A DNA stretch of 64,000 nt from Prinia subflava (lineage: Eukaryota > Chordata > Aves > Passeriformes > Cisticolidae), in the NCBI RefSeq assembly GCF_021018805.1, contig NC_086283.1, positions 15,947,162 through 16,011,161 of the forward strand, in the 5' to 3' direction. Below are positions 24,496-38,213 of this stretch, in pieces. Every line of letters starts with the position of its first letter. Within the stretch, counting starts at the first letter, position 1. The position numbers were made by a program, and so were the translations under genes. The notes beneath the pieces were generated by a model, which was given only the letters and a program-made list of their open reading frames with translations, did no database searches and was not told where the DNA came from.

Positions 24496-26999
24496 TTGTC
24501 TAAATGTTTTTCTGAAAGCTGCAAAATGTGCACATCCTCACCACTGCTCTTTAGTGTTATAAAACTGACATCTTCACTCTGCCAATCACCTGTTGTCCAG
24601 GTCTTGGCTGCTTGGGAGTACCTGGGTACCTTCATGGAGGAGGAAATGCTTCACAGAAGTGCAGCCAAACTCATCTCTTCATGTCCTTACTGCTTTGCCA
24701 CATCCCACTGCTTGCTCAGCCCATAGTCCAGCTGTAGTATGTATCTGGTTAGCAGGATGAAGGTGAATGTCCCTAAATTTAAAGGTCATTAGAATGCCCA
24801 ACTTCAAGCTGAGTACAAGTTAATCCTACCCTAACTGTTACTGAGAAACAACATCCATCAAAAATATAAGATTTCTCCCCAATGTCTTCACTTGTTCACT
24901 TGTGTCTCAAGTTTAGACAGGTTTAATAAAGGATTGATACTATCACACTCAATAGTAGCTACTTTTTATCTGTGTCAACATGATAACATCTAAAGATTTT
25001 AGGATTTGCTTTATATTAGTTTATATGAAAATATATTCTACATAATCCACTGTCCCTTTCAAATTTATGGGATTTATTCTATTTAAAGCCAAAATATTTT
25101 TCTGAAAAATGCATAAATAAATACATAATTGTATCTCTTTATGAATGAAAGCCTCATTTAAACCACAAGCATGCATGTCTGGCAAAGTGTCTGCACCTTA
25201 AGCCCATTTTCCTCTGTTCCAAGAGCTCAGCTTTTTGTTGTGCTGAATTTTCTCCAGTCATGAAAACCATATACAAGCTTCCCCTGTCATTTCACTTCCT
25301 TCCAGTTCAAGCTGGGAAGCACAGAGCATTGAGATTTCTAACCTTATTTGTGTACCAGCTCACCAGCCACTTAATCTTCATTCATAGCCCCTTATAATAC
25401 AGTGAAAGAAGAAACTTCAGCCTAAATTGGGATTTAAGCCTACAAACATCATTTCAGTAAAGGAATGACACAAATAAGCAAACACACACTAACATAGAAA
25501 CTCTCTCAAAACCCTGCCTTGAAACCATGGGGTAAATTGACACAAAGGTCAAGATATCTCTGCTTTACAAATTGTCAAAATATTTCTCAGATTTTTTTTT
25601 TCTTCACCATCCCTTTTTTTTCACCTCAGCATAGATTTACTCTATTAACTATGCTATTGAGCTAAAACGGCAGAAATTCAATGTTTTCCTACTTCCTTTC
25701 AAGCACCACAGAAATGCCATTTGACCCCTGTGTGAGTGGGGAAGATTGCTGTGCTGAAACTCTGTGCACCTTCTTGGGAGGCAGAAGAGGTTGAAGTACA
25801 TTCACAAGGCTTTGCACGTACACAGGGATCCACAGCAAGCCGAAGGACCAGGCAGAATCCAAAAGGAAGGAAGCCCCACTACAGCAGCTGGGGCACCGGG
25901 CTCACTGCCTGTGAATGCTCCTGACTGCTGCTGAAACTGTGGCAATTCCTAGGCAAAGACTAAAGAAAGGCGAGAGGCACCAAGCAGAGGCTTCAAAGCT
26001 TCCGCCAAGATGGAGCTCCAGTTAGGGGAAGGGAAGAGAACAAGAGTTCAGTCTTCCCCCTGCAGAAGGGAAACATTATTATGTGAGCCTTAGGAGAGAA
26101 GTAATTTCTATTCTTGTAACTGCCAAAGGAAACCTGGCCTTACCAGATTTTCCCACCAAGAGAACCCTGACTGTGTCTTTGCTAGGATTAGACATTGTTT
26201 TGCTCTGGTTTTCAACAGATCATTATAAGGAAGGTGATTTCTAGAGCTCGATTTTTTTTTTTTTTTTCATTTTTCAGCTTCGTCCGAAGTTCCTTCTGTT
26301 TCCCCTTGCATTGTCAACCAAACATATACTGCCTAAGGTGTTCATCATACAGCAAAATGGAGAAACAGGAAAGCTGGGTTTTAACTCTGGCATTCAGGAA
26401 AAAGGACAATGACTAGCATGGTGGAGAAAACTCTGCTCAAAATCTCCATAAGGGTACACCTTTCCAGGGGGAAAGATGTCCTCAATTGTGGATATGAGCA
26501 GTGCTCTACCATTTGCTCTTTCCCCCTGTTGTGCACTCAACCTTCAAAACTCGGCTGCCAGTTGGTGCTTTTAATTTAAAGCATGTTCATAAGTAAAGAA
26601 GTCTCCCTCCAGGTTCATTACAGTCACAGGGTATTTGGCAAGCCTTGCAGCAAGAATTAAATGACAAATATGCCTTTGCATCTGAACCCTCAAGCCACAA
26701 ATAAATCAAACTAAGCAGGTTTCCAGAATTCAAAAATCACCTCAGTAAATACTGAGCTTTTAAAAGTGATGAGAAAGTAAAAAGTGCTTTCTTTTCGTGT
26801 ACATGGCAGCTGCAGGTTACTTAGCTTGTTTTTAAATGGTCCTTTCATTTCCTAGCAGCTGTATCAGCTGCCATTACCTCCTGATAGCGAGGGACAGAAG
26901 GAAGCTAAAATAACCCCCTATACAATTTGTGTAAATGGCTGCATTTTTTACATCACCTTCACTGACATTAAAATAGATCTGGTCACTTGTCTGGTTTTA
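24496..26999. other. anonymous non-coding DNA
   Basis: No gene or repeat family recognised. It contains a T16 run at 26252-26267 followed by an acceptor-like CAG, and three CAGCTG E-boxes at 26807-26870. Open frames up to 86 codons show no family features. Confidence 0.5.
26807..26870. promoter_or_regulatory. cluster of three CAGCTG E-boxes (possible enhancer)
   Basis: CAGCTG occurs at 26807-26812, 26856-26861 and 26865-26870; the last two start 9 bp apart. CAGCTG is the binding motif of several bHLH factors. The clustering is seen directly; any regulatory role is speculative without conservation data. Confidence 0.2.
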
Positions 27000-29900
27000 A
27001 GCTAATAATAATAATAATCCTCAATGCTTTTGAGGGAAAATGCATTTAACAAACTTTATATCTGAGAGAATATGACATCTTCAACTTTCAATTGATCGAT
27101 CAACTTCTAGGTTTTTGTTCTCTCAGCTGGCAAAACTGCTCTCACTTGTGCATTTTGTAGACACTCTGCTGAATGTAGTTAAAGCAGGACCATTAAAAAT
27201 ACACAAACCAACCCCACAAACAGCACACCCCACACCCACTCAGATGCTTTCGTCACACCACTTCACTGAGATCAATTTCCTGGTTCTAGTTTTTCATACA
27301 GGTGCACAAACAGCTGTGCTGGTATAATCAAGAAAACACAGGATAAAGTGTGAAACAGTGAAGGGGCTGGGAGGGAGCCGAAGGAGTGCTCCTGGCTTCA
27401 CTGCAGCCTTCACATGCAGTAATTCAGGAGTATGCAGGCAATTGTGTGTGTTTATTCTACCTTCCTCCACCAACCTCCAGATCAGCAAGTTCTGGGAGCT
27501 CAGTACTCTGGAAATGTTATGAAACAAAACTACTTCACCCAGCCTGAGGCAGTCCCTTGACAGAATGGGTCTAATTCAAGGACTTCTAAGTTGTGCATTT
27601 AGTAACTCCCCTAGGGCCTGGCATAAACCCATCATCAGACATCTCTGAGTCATTTCATCACCTGCTCATTTGATTTCAAGAAGGACTGATATTGCCAACG
27701 AACAATTTTATCCTTGCCATTCCCAGGCTGTCCCTTTGTAGTTGTGACTCTCCAACAGGTGCATTTGCAATATGCATTTGATTTAGATCTCATATATACA
27801 ACACAAAAGTGACATTAGCTAGCCAAACTAGCAATTCAAAGTTTATGTAAAGTTTACTCTAGCTGAAAGATAAGACAGAATCCAATTCACGATAAGTAAG
27901 GCTGTATGGAAAGGCAATATTTTATTTGACTTAATACAGCAACAGCAAATTAACCTTTTACCATTTTCAGAGCAGTAAGTTTATCAAAGGTCAGTGGTGG
28001 GCATTTTTTTCAAAGTTCTGGGAGTCTTAACTCAGATTGAGCATGACCCCAGTTTTACCCAGAATGGTGATTTTGTTAAGGGTTATTCCCCTGCCTCCAC
28101 CTCAATCTTTAGTACTGATAAGAAAATAAATAGAAAGAAAAACAGTCACTGTATCAGCATAGCTCTTATGCCAAGCACAGTGTGCCTGATACAAGAGAAG
28201 AACTTTTCCAAAAGTTTCCAATTTTGAAAATCCCATTTAGGATGTTATTACAAGAAAACACATCCATGCATTTTAAGATTTTATTCTGTATTGCCAGCAA
28301 GACCAGATGCCTCAAAGTGTGTGTTACATTTCAAGGAAGGACAAAAAAATCTATTTTTTTTCTCATTATTATAGATTTTCCCATATATAATACTTGAATA
28401 TTTTCATGGAGGATGTATTTGATGAAAGTCTGCTCTACAACTGTCTATCTCATTGGGCAATTAGTGGCTTCAGCAACTGGAGCTGTAAAGAATAACACTC
28501 CTTGCAGGGGTATCTAATCATGTTCTGAACCCTTCAAACATTCATATGGGTGCTATTATTTTATTTTATTTTTTTTATGTATAGCCTGCTTGAAATCAAA
28601 TTACTTACGTGAGTAAGCAGAAGTGTGCTGAAAACCTGGGACTGCAAATGGACACCTTGGTGCCTGCTGTTCTAAGGAAGTAGTCTCTTTCCTATGATAT
28701 TTCCTGATAGCAAGATGAAACCATGCCAGACGTTAAACACGCCATACTGAGGAAGTAGCAGTAAAGTGCCAAAAAGAGTTCATTTATAAAATAAATCGCT
28801 TATTTGTAAGCAAACAAGGAAAATTCACAGTTTAAGCAACTGCTTTGGAATATAAATGAAAGCAAACTCATAAAATTGTCGGCACCCTGTAAAATAGAGC
28901 TCCATAACACTGTTGGGCTGTGAGTATAAACCATGTAGGAGCTTCAGCCCTGGAATGCATTATACATGCATATTAGTATCTCCCTCAAGGTAAAGCAGGA
29001 GTTTAGTACAAGGTTGGGTAGACAGCTGTATATATTTTGTTTTGGAGAAAAAACACATAAGGTCAAAATGTAACATAACTGGAATTAGGAAGGGAGGAGA
29101 ATGGGGAAGTCACAGAAGCAGAAGAAAGTCTGAGAATGTGAGGAACATGGCAGCTGAATGTAGATGACTTGATGGTTTATGAACCCCAAATTGTCTAATT
29201 TTAAACTGTAAACAAGTGTAAATCTGCATCTGTTGGAAAGATACCCACTGGGCAGCAACGCCAGTAGTAGTCCAGGTGCACATAGGATTTGAAACATGAC
29301 AAGCTGGTTTCTATTATGATTTCCCACCTTCCTAGTCCTGGGACAGAAATAAGGAAACTGGTTTGCTTTGCATTATTGCCATCCTGTCATTTATTTGCTT
29401 AAGGGAAGAAAGGAAAAGACAAATTCAAGGTTTCATATCAAACATTGGTTTCTAACTCAATCTATAAATCTGCAAGATTGGCATTTACTGCTCTTGAACA
29501 GTTTAATCTTCTTTCAGAAAAAGAACCCAGGGAGGTCTAAAGCAGGACTCCTTTCTTTTAGGGTAGTATGAAGTATCTGGCTTGCCACAACAAGGGGTAC
29601 AATCAAGCTTAAACACAAAATTAAAGTCCTTTTAAGACCATGTAACTTTTATGCATGCAACAAACACTTGTGTTCATAGTAGGAACAGCATGCTTTGCCT
29701 GGCTTTCTGTGTTGCTTTGTGAAGAAACAAACTCTGCTTAGAGAAGAATGTGATGTAATGCAAAACTTTAATCTTTTTTTAATCTTGGACCCCAGAAAAG
29801 ACATTATCTGAAGCCATGTTGCACTTGAGAATGGTGTTAGAGACAAGTCTGAACAGTGCACTAACCACCATAAAAACTGGCTTCTGAGAGAGGAATTTCA

Positions 29901-30124
29901 GCTTTTCTACCTGCAAAATTAGTAAGGCAAGAGCAGAAACTTACAAGGTTTCCTGGAACTTTAAGTCTTGGCTCCTAACAGCCAAGGTCTGTGGAGGCCA
30001 TATCTCACTTGTGCTATTCCTCCCGTTTATCTCATCCCTTGGTGCTATCCCTAGGCTTTCCCTCCCATCCAAAAACACAAATAAATGGAGACACCCCATG
30101 TGATCATACAGTTTGTATTCACAT
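27000..30124. other. anonymous non-coding DNA
   Basis: No gene recognised. Minor structures are a five-unit (TAA)n run at about 27003-27018 and a perfect 12-bp palindrome TTGATCGATCAA at 27092-27103. Confidence 0.5.
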
Positions 30125-30245
30125 TGTTTGAAACAGACATCAGGAGGTCATCTAGTCAGTCTCCTGAGGAAAATAGCCCCAATCAGAGCAGATAGATCAA
30201 AAATTGTCCAGATTTGACATCTTGAAGGATTCTTCCAGAATTTTT
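30125..30245 (-). mobile_element. probable CR1 LINE fragment, near 3' end (antisense)
   Basis: The plus strand has 'CATCAGGAGGTCATCTAGTC' followed by a diverged version of the antisense CR1 block that normally reads CTCCTGCTCAAAGCAGGGCCAAC...TTGTCCAG, and then TTGACATCTTGAAGGATTC where the family has TTGAATATCTCCAAGGATGG. It is short and old, recognised by a string of partial matches rather than one strong block. Confidence 0.6.
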
Positions 30246-33200
30246 TTCAGATGAAATGGAAAGCCTGGCTTTGAAACTCAACTTTCCAAAATGCCACCGT
30301 TCTGAAAGTCCACATGATGCCAACAGAAGGACTATGATACATTTTCCAATGCCCAGAGCTTAACCACACATTTTCTTAAACAGGTCATTAGTGTTTGTAA
30401 TTAGACTTTTAATCCATACCAGTGAAATTAAAGCAGTTAAAATAAAGTTCCTTCAAAAGTAGAATTGACACCAGTACAGCAAAACTTAAAACTTTCCTGT
30501 CTTCAAGGCAATCCACTGGATCTTCAGTTCAGTGGGTGCTGAGAGCAACCACCCCCTCCTCTCCTGTAACTGCTCATCCAGATGCCTCTGAAGCAATGTA
30601 AAAATCTCCTGACTTTGTTCTTGTTCCTAACACATTTAAGAAAGTTTAATACAATTTGGTGACTTGTTCTTCATATTTTTCTTTGCCCTTTCTGCTTCCA
30701 TTCTGAAGTATTATTATATTAGACACACTGAAAGGTCTTCACCACAGGATAAGATAAGAACAGGAAGATAAAACACTGGGCATTAAAACAAATGTCAGCT
30801 GTTTCTGAAAAGAACCTGGATGATTCCTTTTTTATTTTTCAATCAACTTATTTTTTTTTTTTTTTTACAAGAGCTCTGCTGAGACTGTAGGGGTATTTTC
30901 CTCTAATCTACTCTCTTAAAGAATCTACTTTTTACACCAGACAGCACCAAAGCCAAGGAAACACTAATCTAACTTCTGGAGAGTGAGAGGATTGGCAAGA
31001 TGAGGTTTGTCATGCTATCTTCTGATGAAAAGGGAGAAAAAGAAATTGCTACAATTTTTCTCATTCGCCATCTCTTTTGACTATCACAGACTAGGGCATG
31101 GCATGTTTTACTGCCAACTTATGGATTGCAATGACCTCCAAAATAACCCTCCAGTGCACAATACCTGAACAAGTTAATTTCTTTCAGATGGAAGACTTTC
31201 TCATTTGAGGCCTTGTTGTCTCCACTAATGGATTCCCCAACAAAAAACCTGAATTCTATTGTCTAAAAAGTATATTCATGCTGGACAGACAAATAGGAGC
31301 CCTACTGATGTCTTTGGAAACAATAACTATGCTGAAATACCCTCTCCCATTACTCACCAAAATAAAGAAACCTATTTCCATCTCTTGCTGGCATTCAGAT
31401 TCTTATACAGGACCTCACAAGTAGCAGACTCCATTAAATGGCTTGTAGTCTCCTAATTACATGGAAATTTTTCAATGTGGATGACTCCAAATAGTGCACT
31501 GGAGCCACAGCTGTGCAACATCCCATCAGCATCTACTAGGTGCTGTTATATTTGTTGGCAATAGCTCCAAGTTTTCTACCAAAAAGAAAACATGGCTTCC
31601 TCCAGAAGCCACCAACCCCACGAGCAAATAACCTGAATTGGACGTTTCGTTGCAAAAACATTGCCTTTTCTCATATTTGCTTTGGAAGCTTAGGTGCTGG
31701 TGGTATTCTTTTATTGAGGTATTCTGCTAGTCCTTAATTGCACACAACTTCAAGAGTTATTCCAAGACCATGTATTTTATATGAAGCATGGGACAAACTC
31801 AAAGTGGTAGATCAGAGGAGACAACACAAAAAGAAAAAAAATCAGCCCTACAGTGACTGACCCCTTTTACCACTCCTGGCAGGACTTGGCTAGCACACCA
31901 GGAGAAGGTTCATATACAGAGTTCCCCAATAACTGAGTGGTGGTTTGTGATATTTGATTAGGTATGTCATGGACAGGAAGAAAACAAAATCAGGGTGGCA
32001 CATATCTCACCGTTCAAGCATGTGGGAAAAGCAGGTGTCAAGGGAAAACAGGTGGGATGAAGAATGTTCTAAGTTCTGTGTAATCAAAAAGTGGATGTTC
32101 ATGCAGGGTGTGATTTAGCATCCCATAAGCATCTTCAGTGGTGTTCTTATAGTTCTCTGTAGTTCAGCAGACCTTTCTTTCCATCCTAGGCTGCATAATT
32201 ACTCTCACATAGAACACATCCTCAGGATACATGTAGGTATCCATAATCACAAAAGGGAGGATATAATAGTCTACATTCAGTCTGCATTTATCTCAAAAAA
32301 CAGTGATGTCATTAAGGCTAACACTATTTTTCCCTAGGATTGGAGCTGAATCAGAATAATAACACAGCTGGTTACCAAGGTTTAGTCATAGCCAGCACTT
32401 TTGAAGTAACCATAACTCAATTATGTTCAGTTGAGAACTCATAGTCATACTTTCAGGGAAGAAGTTGTATAGGAGATGAAAAAGAATATTTGTAGAGGAT
32501 AAGCCAACCTTACCACACGGAGATCAAAGGTAACAGTGAATCAGCATTCATTTCATCAGGCCCCTGAAGCAGATTTCTCTCTACTCTGCTTACAGCATGT
32601 CAAAATCCCTACAGCTTTCCAAGAAAGCTGGAGCCATTTTGTCTTTCACCGGCTTTATTAATAAGCCAGAGAGGAATCAAAATGAACTGGATTTTCTTAA
32701 GTATGGAGGGAATTTCAAATATTAATGGGATACAGGAAAATTTTTAATTCAACCTCCTAACAATGGTTACTTGGGGTATTATAAAAACCATTGAAACAAG
32801 GAACTTTACTTTTTTAATAGCGTACAAGAAACAATGACAGCTAAAAGATGTATTACTCCTTCAGGTACAAATTTTCACAGCTGAATAGAAGACCAGCAGC
32901 ATTCTCATATGAATGCTACAAGTAGGGACTGCCTTTTTTACATGATGTGAACAATAAATTCATCTGTTAAAACAAAAAGGTTATTGGCTGCTATCAAAAC
33001 CTGTCACTAAAACTCACAGCTGGTGTTCGACAGGTTGGCTTCCAAAACTTAGTACAGTATACTGAGTTCAGAATTAAATCTGAGCATAATTCACTCATAT
33101 GCTTCTAAACAGATACTTCAGTTTAGAAATTAAGGTCATTAATTGAGCTTGCTCTTCAGCAATTTATTGCTTCTTAGACTGTGACCACTGAAATGATGAT

Positions 33201-35280
33201 TCCTTTGAGGAGAAAGGTACTCCTGGCACAAAAGCCAACTTCAGAGATTTATACATAATACACTTACAGACCCCTTAGCTTTAATTGCCTTTAAAATGGC
33301 TTCTCATCACAGATGTGCAGTGGTTTAACAGGTAACATGAAGCCCATTGCAAAGCATGGGAAGATATTTTTGTGCCATTTCCAAATGGGATTAAGAACTC
33401 GTTTTTTTCTTTTTTAAAGTATAAAAACCAGATGGTCACATGTAATTAGGTGAAAAGGCAGTCAATAAGTACTCTTCAGCAAAGTGTAAGTGTTGTAATA
33501 TTGATCTCCACTGCCTCTGCTTCTACACAAATTAAGCACTACCAATGCTTAATATAATTAATATAATGATAAGCAAAAAAAGATTAAATCAATGAGCTTC
33601 GATTCCAAAACAAACAAAAAAATATATCTACACAAATATACAATGATTACAATTTTTTTAGAAGATCTGAACACTTAAGATATCAGTTTGTTTCTATGCA
33701 TATGGAAACAGTAGTTCAGAGGTCTTATGTCTCCAGCCTTTGCTCACTCTTCTCTCTTAGGAATAATTCCAAAGAGGAAGCCCAACTTTGGGGGAGATAT
33801 ATGCACCCTGAGACACGAGGGTGATCTCAGACCTCAGATTACGGAGGTAGAAAGGTTGCCTTAAATTCTGTTTTGTGTAATTACAGACACAGAGGAGCAC
33901 AAGGAAAGCCAAAGCTGGCACAAAGATGTCATTCTGCCTCTGGCAGAGGCACTGGAAGTATCAAGCAATGGTAGGAATACTGATTGTCTAAAATTAAGGA
34001 AAAGGGAGGACAAAGGGAGGAGACAAAGGAAAAGGAGGACAAAAGAACAACATGGAATAGGAGAGAGATGACAAACCATGAAGCAGATGCATGTGCATTA
34101 ACCTTGGCAGATGCAGGGCAGAACTAGTGAGTCCAATTCTTGCATTTACTTTGCTTCAGCTCAGCACAGCAGCACAGGAATCAAGTACAGGACATCCTTT
34201 AGCTGAAATATTTAAAAATAAACCAAGTAAAAATGCTCTCAAATATCAGAGATCTGTAACCCCATTGGCTGATGCTTCACTGTTGTTTTCTTTTCCTCAA
34301 TATTTTAATTATTTGCTAATTCCTCCTGGGAAACTTGTGTCCTAGTTTTCTCAGGAAACACAGGGCTTTATAATTACATAAACCCCTGACTACTTCACAG
34401 TTAAAGGAGCAAAACTCACAAAAAACCCCGTGAAGTTTAAAACATTAAACAGGTATAAGCTAATGGCTTAAAGATTTAAAGGAGGTATTTACTATGCAGA
34501 ACATTAATGAAAATGAAGAAAAATAAAACGTAAACCCCTTTATATCAATTTAGGTCCACTGTAAGTTCTGTTGATTTAGAAAGATGATTTACCATTCAGA
34601 TTGAGAGAGAGGAAATTTCTCTACGTATACTATTGAGCATTTTCATGTAAGTTACATCACGCTTTTTATAATCTTCTCTATGAACAGGGTTTTTATTAGG
34701 AAAACCAAAGTGATGCAAAAGTGTGCAAACTACTTCAAAATACAGACACCTGATATTTACTATGCAGTGTTTCTTTTCAATTGGCCAGAGCAAAATGAAA
34801 GTGACATCATAACATGTGGCAACCTGTTCCCTTGCTGAACAAACACTCTAATCTGGCCTCTTTTTTCCTCTTAGCTTCAGCAAGGGCAAGTAGAGAGAGG
34901 ACCACATGAGTTATATTCCTGTTTCACTCCCACATTTATTTTAGTTTTGTGGGCATTCTTCAGTCACCATTCACTTCAGGTTTACTCCACTTTTCTTTCT
35001 GTTACCCAACACCCGTAATTTTAGTATGGAAAAGAAGGACTTTCAATTTTGACAGCACTTTGAAGTGGCAGACTGTTGGTAAGACTTTAGGTTTTTAATA
35101 ACCATTTGTAAAAATTAGAAACTCTGATAGTCACAAAAGTGGTTAAAATTTAGTCTATTTCCTGAGCAATACAGGAGTGCTTCTTCAGAGATGAGACACA
35201 GCTCTTCTGAAATATAGGAGAACTTTTTCTGAGGTTTCATTGACTTTGGAAGCAAGAACTACTTTCTATTTAATTTTTTT
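30246..35280. other. anonymous non-coding DNA
   Basis: No gene or repeat family recognised. It contains a T16 run at 30851-30866 and a purine-rich patch at 33990-34046. Open frames are below 90 codons. Confidence 0.5.
33990..34046 (+). repeat. purine-rich imperfect short repeat
   Basis: A/G-rich stretch in which AAAGGGAGGAC-like units recur with 12-16 bp spacing (for example AAAGGGAGGAC, AAAGGGAGGAGAC, AAAAGGAGGAC). Low-complexity, not a recognised family. Confidence 0.55.
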
Positions 35281-35285
35281 TAAAG

Positions 35286-35331
35286 TTTGTTTGTTTGGGG
35301 TTTTGTTTGGGGTTTTGGTTTGGGTTGGGTT
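35286..35331 (+). repeat. T/G-rich low-complexity block with four long G runs
   Basis: TTTG repeats grade into GGGG-(8 nt)-GGGG-TTTT-GG-TTT-GGG-TT-GGG (G runs at 35297-35300, 35309-35312, 35317-35318, 35322-35324, 35327-35329). The run pattern could form a G-quadruplex on the plus strand, with long loops. Confidence 0.8.
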
Positions 35332-38174
35332 TGTGCTATTTTGGCATTGCAAAATAGGCATTCACTTCTTGGCACTGTAACATGGACATCTTAGAAGAGA
35401 TGAGACAGAGACTGTCCACTGATTTTTACCTGCTGTACTTGCAGGTAAAAATCAGAGGAAGCCTTGTTAGATGTTGATCCAACTTAGTTAAATTAAACCA
35501 TAAATCAGAACCATTATCTAATAAAAATCTTTCAGAGAGTTTGCAGCTGAGCTCTCAGTGAAACTATTCTCAATATTAGATAAGAGACACCCACTTTGAT
35601 AGCTATAATGGGAGTTCCCTACTGAGTCAGGATGATAACTCTGCCACCTCTTATAGCCACTTGGACACCACGGGGACTATCAGGTGCATCCATGATCCAG
35701 TTCTGGTGTGACCAGAAGCTCAGGGAGGGACACAGATGTCTTGCTCACCTTCCTGTGCTTACCAGGTGCTACTTCACTCATTCTAACTCAGGCTTCTTCA
35801 GGAACTCCTAAACTCTTCCTACCCCTAAATAAGAAACACCAGCCTATGGTGGGAGGAAACAGGTAAAGGTGGACAAGGCTAAAGTCCAGCAACATTGAAG
35901 GCAGATCTCTCTGACTGTGGGATAGTGTCACATCACTGCAAATGGCTTGTTCCTATGCCAGTTCATGACAACAAAATCTGTCTTTTCTCCGTTTATGGGT
36001 GAAAGCCTCTCCCCTGTCTTGACCTTTGGGTTTCCATGACAGGTTGGCGTGTCTATATTCTTCCTACGAGTGTGTGTAGGGGGGAGTATAGAGAGATGAG
36101 AATGCAGGTTTGAGAGGGATTTTGTTTTATTTTTTGTTTGTGCACTAATTGAAATTTACTGTTCAATATATTGGTCATTAAGGAAAAAAATTATCCTTTT
36201 TGTCTGAAATTACATTATGATATCCAGTCTCTCCTCTTGATCCAGGAGAGTCCACAAGAGGCCAGTACAAAAACAAGAAACTGTGACTAATGAACAACAT
36301 TTTCAGTATTGTGTAATGAAACGCCACACTTCAAGGTCCATTCTAGAGAAAATCATCTTTAAACCCACAAAATTATTATAAATCTAGGGACTTTTAGAGC
36401 AAATTTGGAGTTTGGAAGTTGTGCATTTATGCTCTGGTACAGTTATGTATTAACAAAGAGGCAAGGAGCTTGAATTTTCAATCTTACAGGATAAGAACAC
36501 AAAATTCAGTGTATATTGCTGACCATTGACCCCAAGCCCAGGATTGCCAGTCTGTGTGAACAAAATACCTTTTCCTCTTCTCCCTCAGCTCCTGAATTCC
36601 TTATCCCTTCCATGGCATCTCTGAAGATCAGGCAGTTTTTAAGCCTGCATGTACACAACAACCTCTAGTGATCAAAGAGGCAACTACAGATAATACAGGC
36701 AGCAGGAACTTTCCTTTGTTTCCAGGGTGTAAAAACCTCCTTCTCAGAGTGAAAAATACCAGGATCACAATACTTGTGACAAAAAGCCTGAGCATTTTTA
36801 ATATCTAGAAAGGATGAAAAGTGCTGACAGCACCCACAATAAAAGTCGCAGCAATTGGAAAATAATCACAGCAATTAAAAAAGCAACAACTATGTATAAA
36901 TAAGTATTTATTCCATAAAAGAGCCCTGTGGACCTAGCTATTCATGAAGAAAGGAGAGCCTGAAAACTCTGTCTTCATGGAGGAGATATTTTTTCCCAGC
37001 AGGGCGAGGCAGAAGAGACAGAAAAGCTGTAGGTCAGCAAGCACTTTATTACTTCTTAGGAAGCAGAATAAGATGAGAATATTTCTAAAGAAATCCTTGC
37101 TGGGTGCAGAGAAGGAGCAGCAATCACTTCATTCAAGGGCTTTGGTGGGAAGTATACTTTTCAGAGAGTGCAGCCTCAAATACCCCATCAAAGATGATGC
37201 CAAAAATTTGTGACAGGACTGGTAATAAGAGCTTGATTTTCAATTTAATAGAAAGATTTTATTCACTATAACACAGCTTTTGTACAAATTGCTTCTAGGC
37301 TCTCTGCATATGTAGACTAGTAAAAAAATACAGGGAACAGATTTTTAAAAGTGCTTTTAGCTTTATAGATAAGAAAAGCCCTTTTGAGTGAAAAGCATGC
37401 TCTTAAGCAGATTTTTATCCACTCCTGCTTCACGAAAGTGCTCTCCAAGTTAGTGGCATAAGCTTCCTGTCCCTGAACTTCTGCTTTTAGACTTCCTTCA
37501 TTTACTAAAAAGCAAGCTTCTTGGCATAGTTAGATGGAATTGCACTCTGGACAGAACTTGTTCTAATTCATCAGCTGCAGAGGGAGTCTGATACAGCCAA
37601 ACTTCAGGTAGGGTTAATCTCAGCTAAGGGGGTAAAAGAGTCCCTTCTCTGTCTCTAATTTAGCTTACACTCTGGACAGCCACTTTATACCCTTTTTAAC
37701 AGTACTCCATGGCCTTACAAAGACCTGACCCCACTGTTACCAGTTTAACCAAAGCCTTTTACAGTCATCTCAACTGTAGTACCATTCACACCATTTCACT
37801 AAGTCTACGTTTTCATTAATTTATACATAGAAAGCTGAGAGAGAAAAGTACTGATAAAAAAAACCCCAGCAACAAAGAAGCAGAAATCTTGGCAAATTTT
37901 TAAATAGCTAGAAGTCACCAAATAAAAGCAGCGTCTCTTACTGCTTAATTTGCAACCCTTACATACTTGAAAAAGAGAAACTCGTAAATTTCCCCAGAGC
38001 ATACACATCATTCTAGAGCAAAGCACTCACTTCACAGAAGCCTTAACACAGACTCAAAATAAACCTTCCACATCCACAAGTAATTTTAAAATACAAAGGT
38101 GCCGGGGAATAGTTTGGGTACATGTTCGAAAAAGCTTTTGGAAATCCCTACAGATGACTCTGGGCCAAACAGAG
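35332..38174. other. anonymous non-coding DNA
   Basis: Apart from the hairpin at 35415-35459, no gene, repeat family or RNA gene was recognised. An 89-codon frame at 36944-37213 has no family features. Confidence 0.5.
35415..35459. repeat. hairpin: 15-bp perfect stem, extended to 18 pairs
   Basis: CTGATTTTTACCTGC (35419-35433) pairs without mismatch to GCAGGTAAAAATCAG (35441-35455) across a 7-nt loop. After one A/A mismatch, TCC pairs with GGA, giving 18 pairs in 45 nt. It is shorter than a typical animal pre-microRNA, so no RNA gene is claimed. Confidence 0.85.
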
Positions 38175-38213
38175 TCTTATGCCCTAATCTTATGCCTTTA
38201 TCTTATGCCCTAA
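38175..38213 (+). repeat. 13-bp minisatellite, three copies
   Basis: TCTTATGCCCTAA / TCTTATGCCTTTA / TCTTATGCCCTAA in direct tandem; the first and third copies are identical. Confidence 0.92.
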
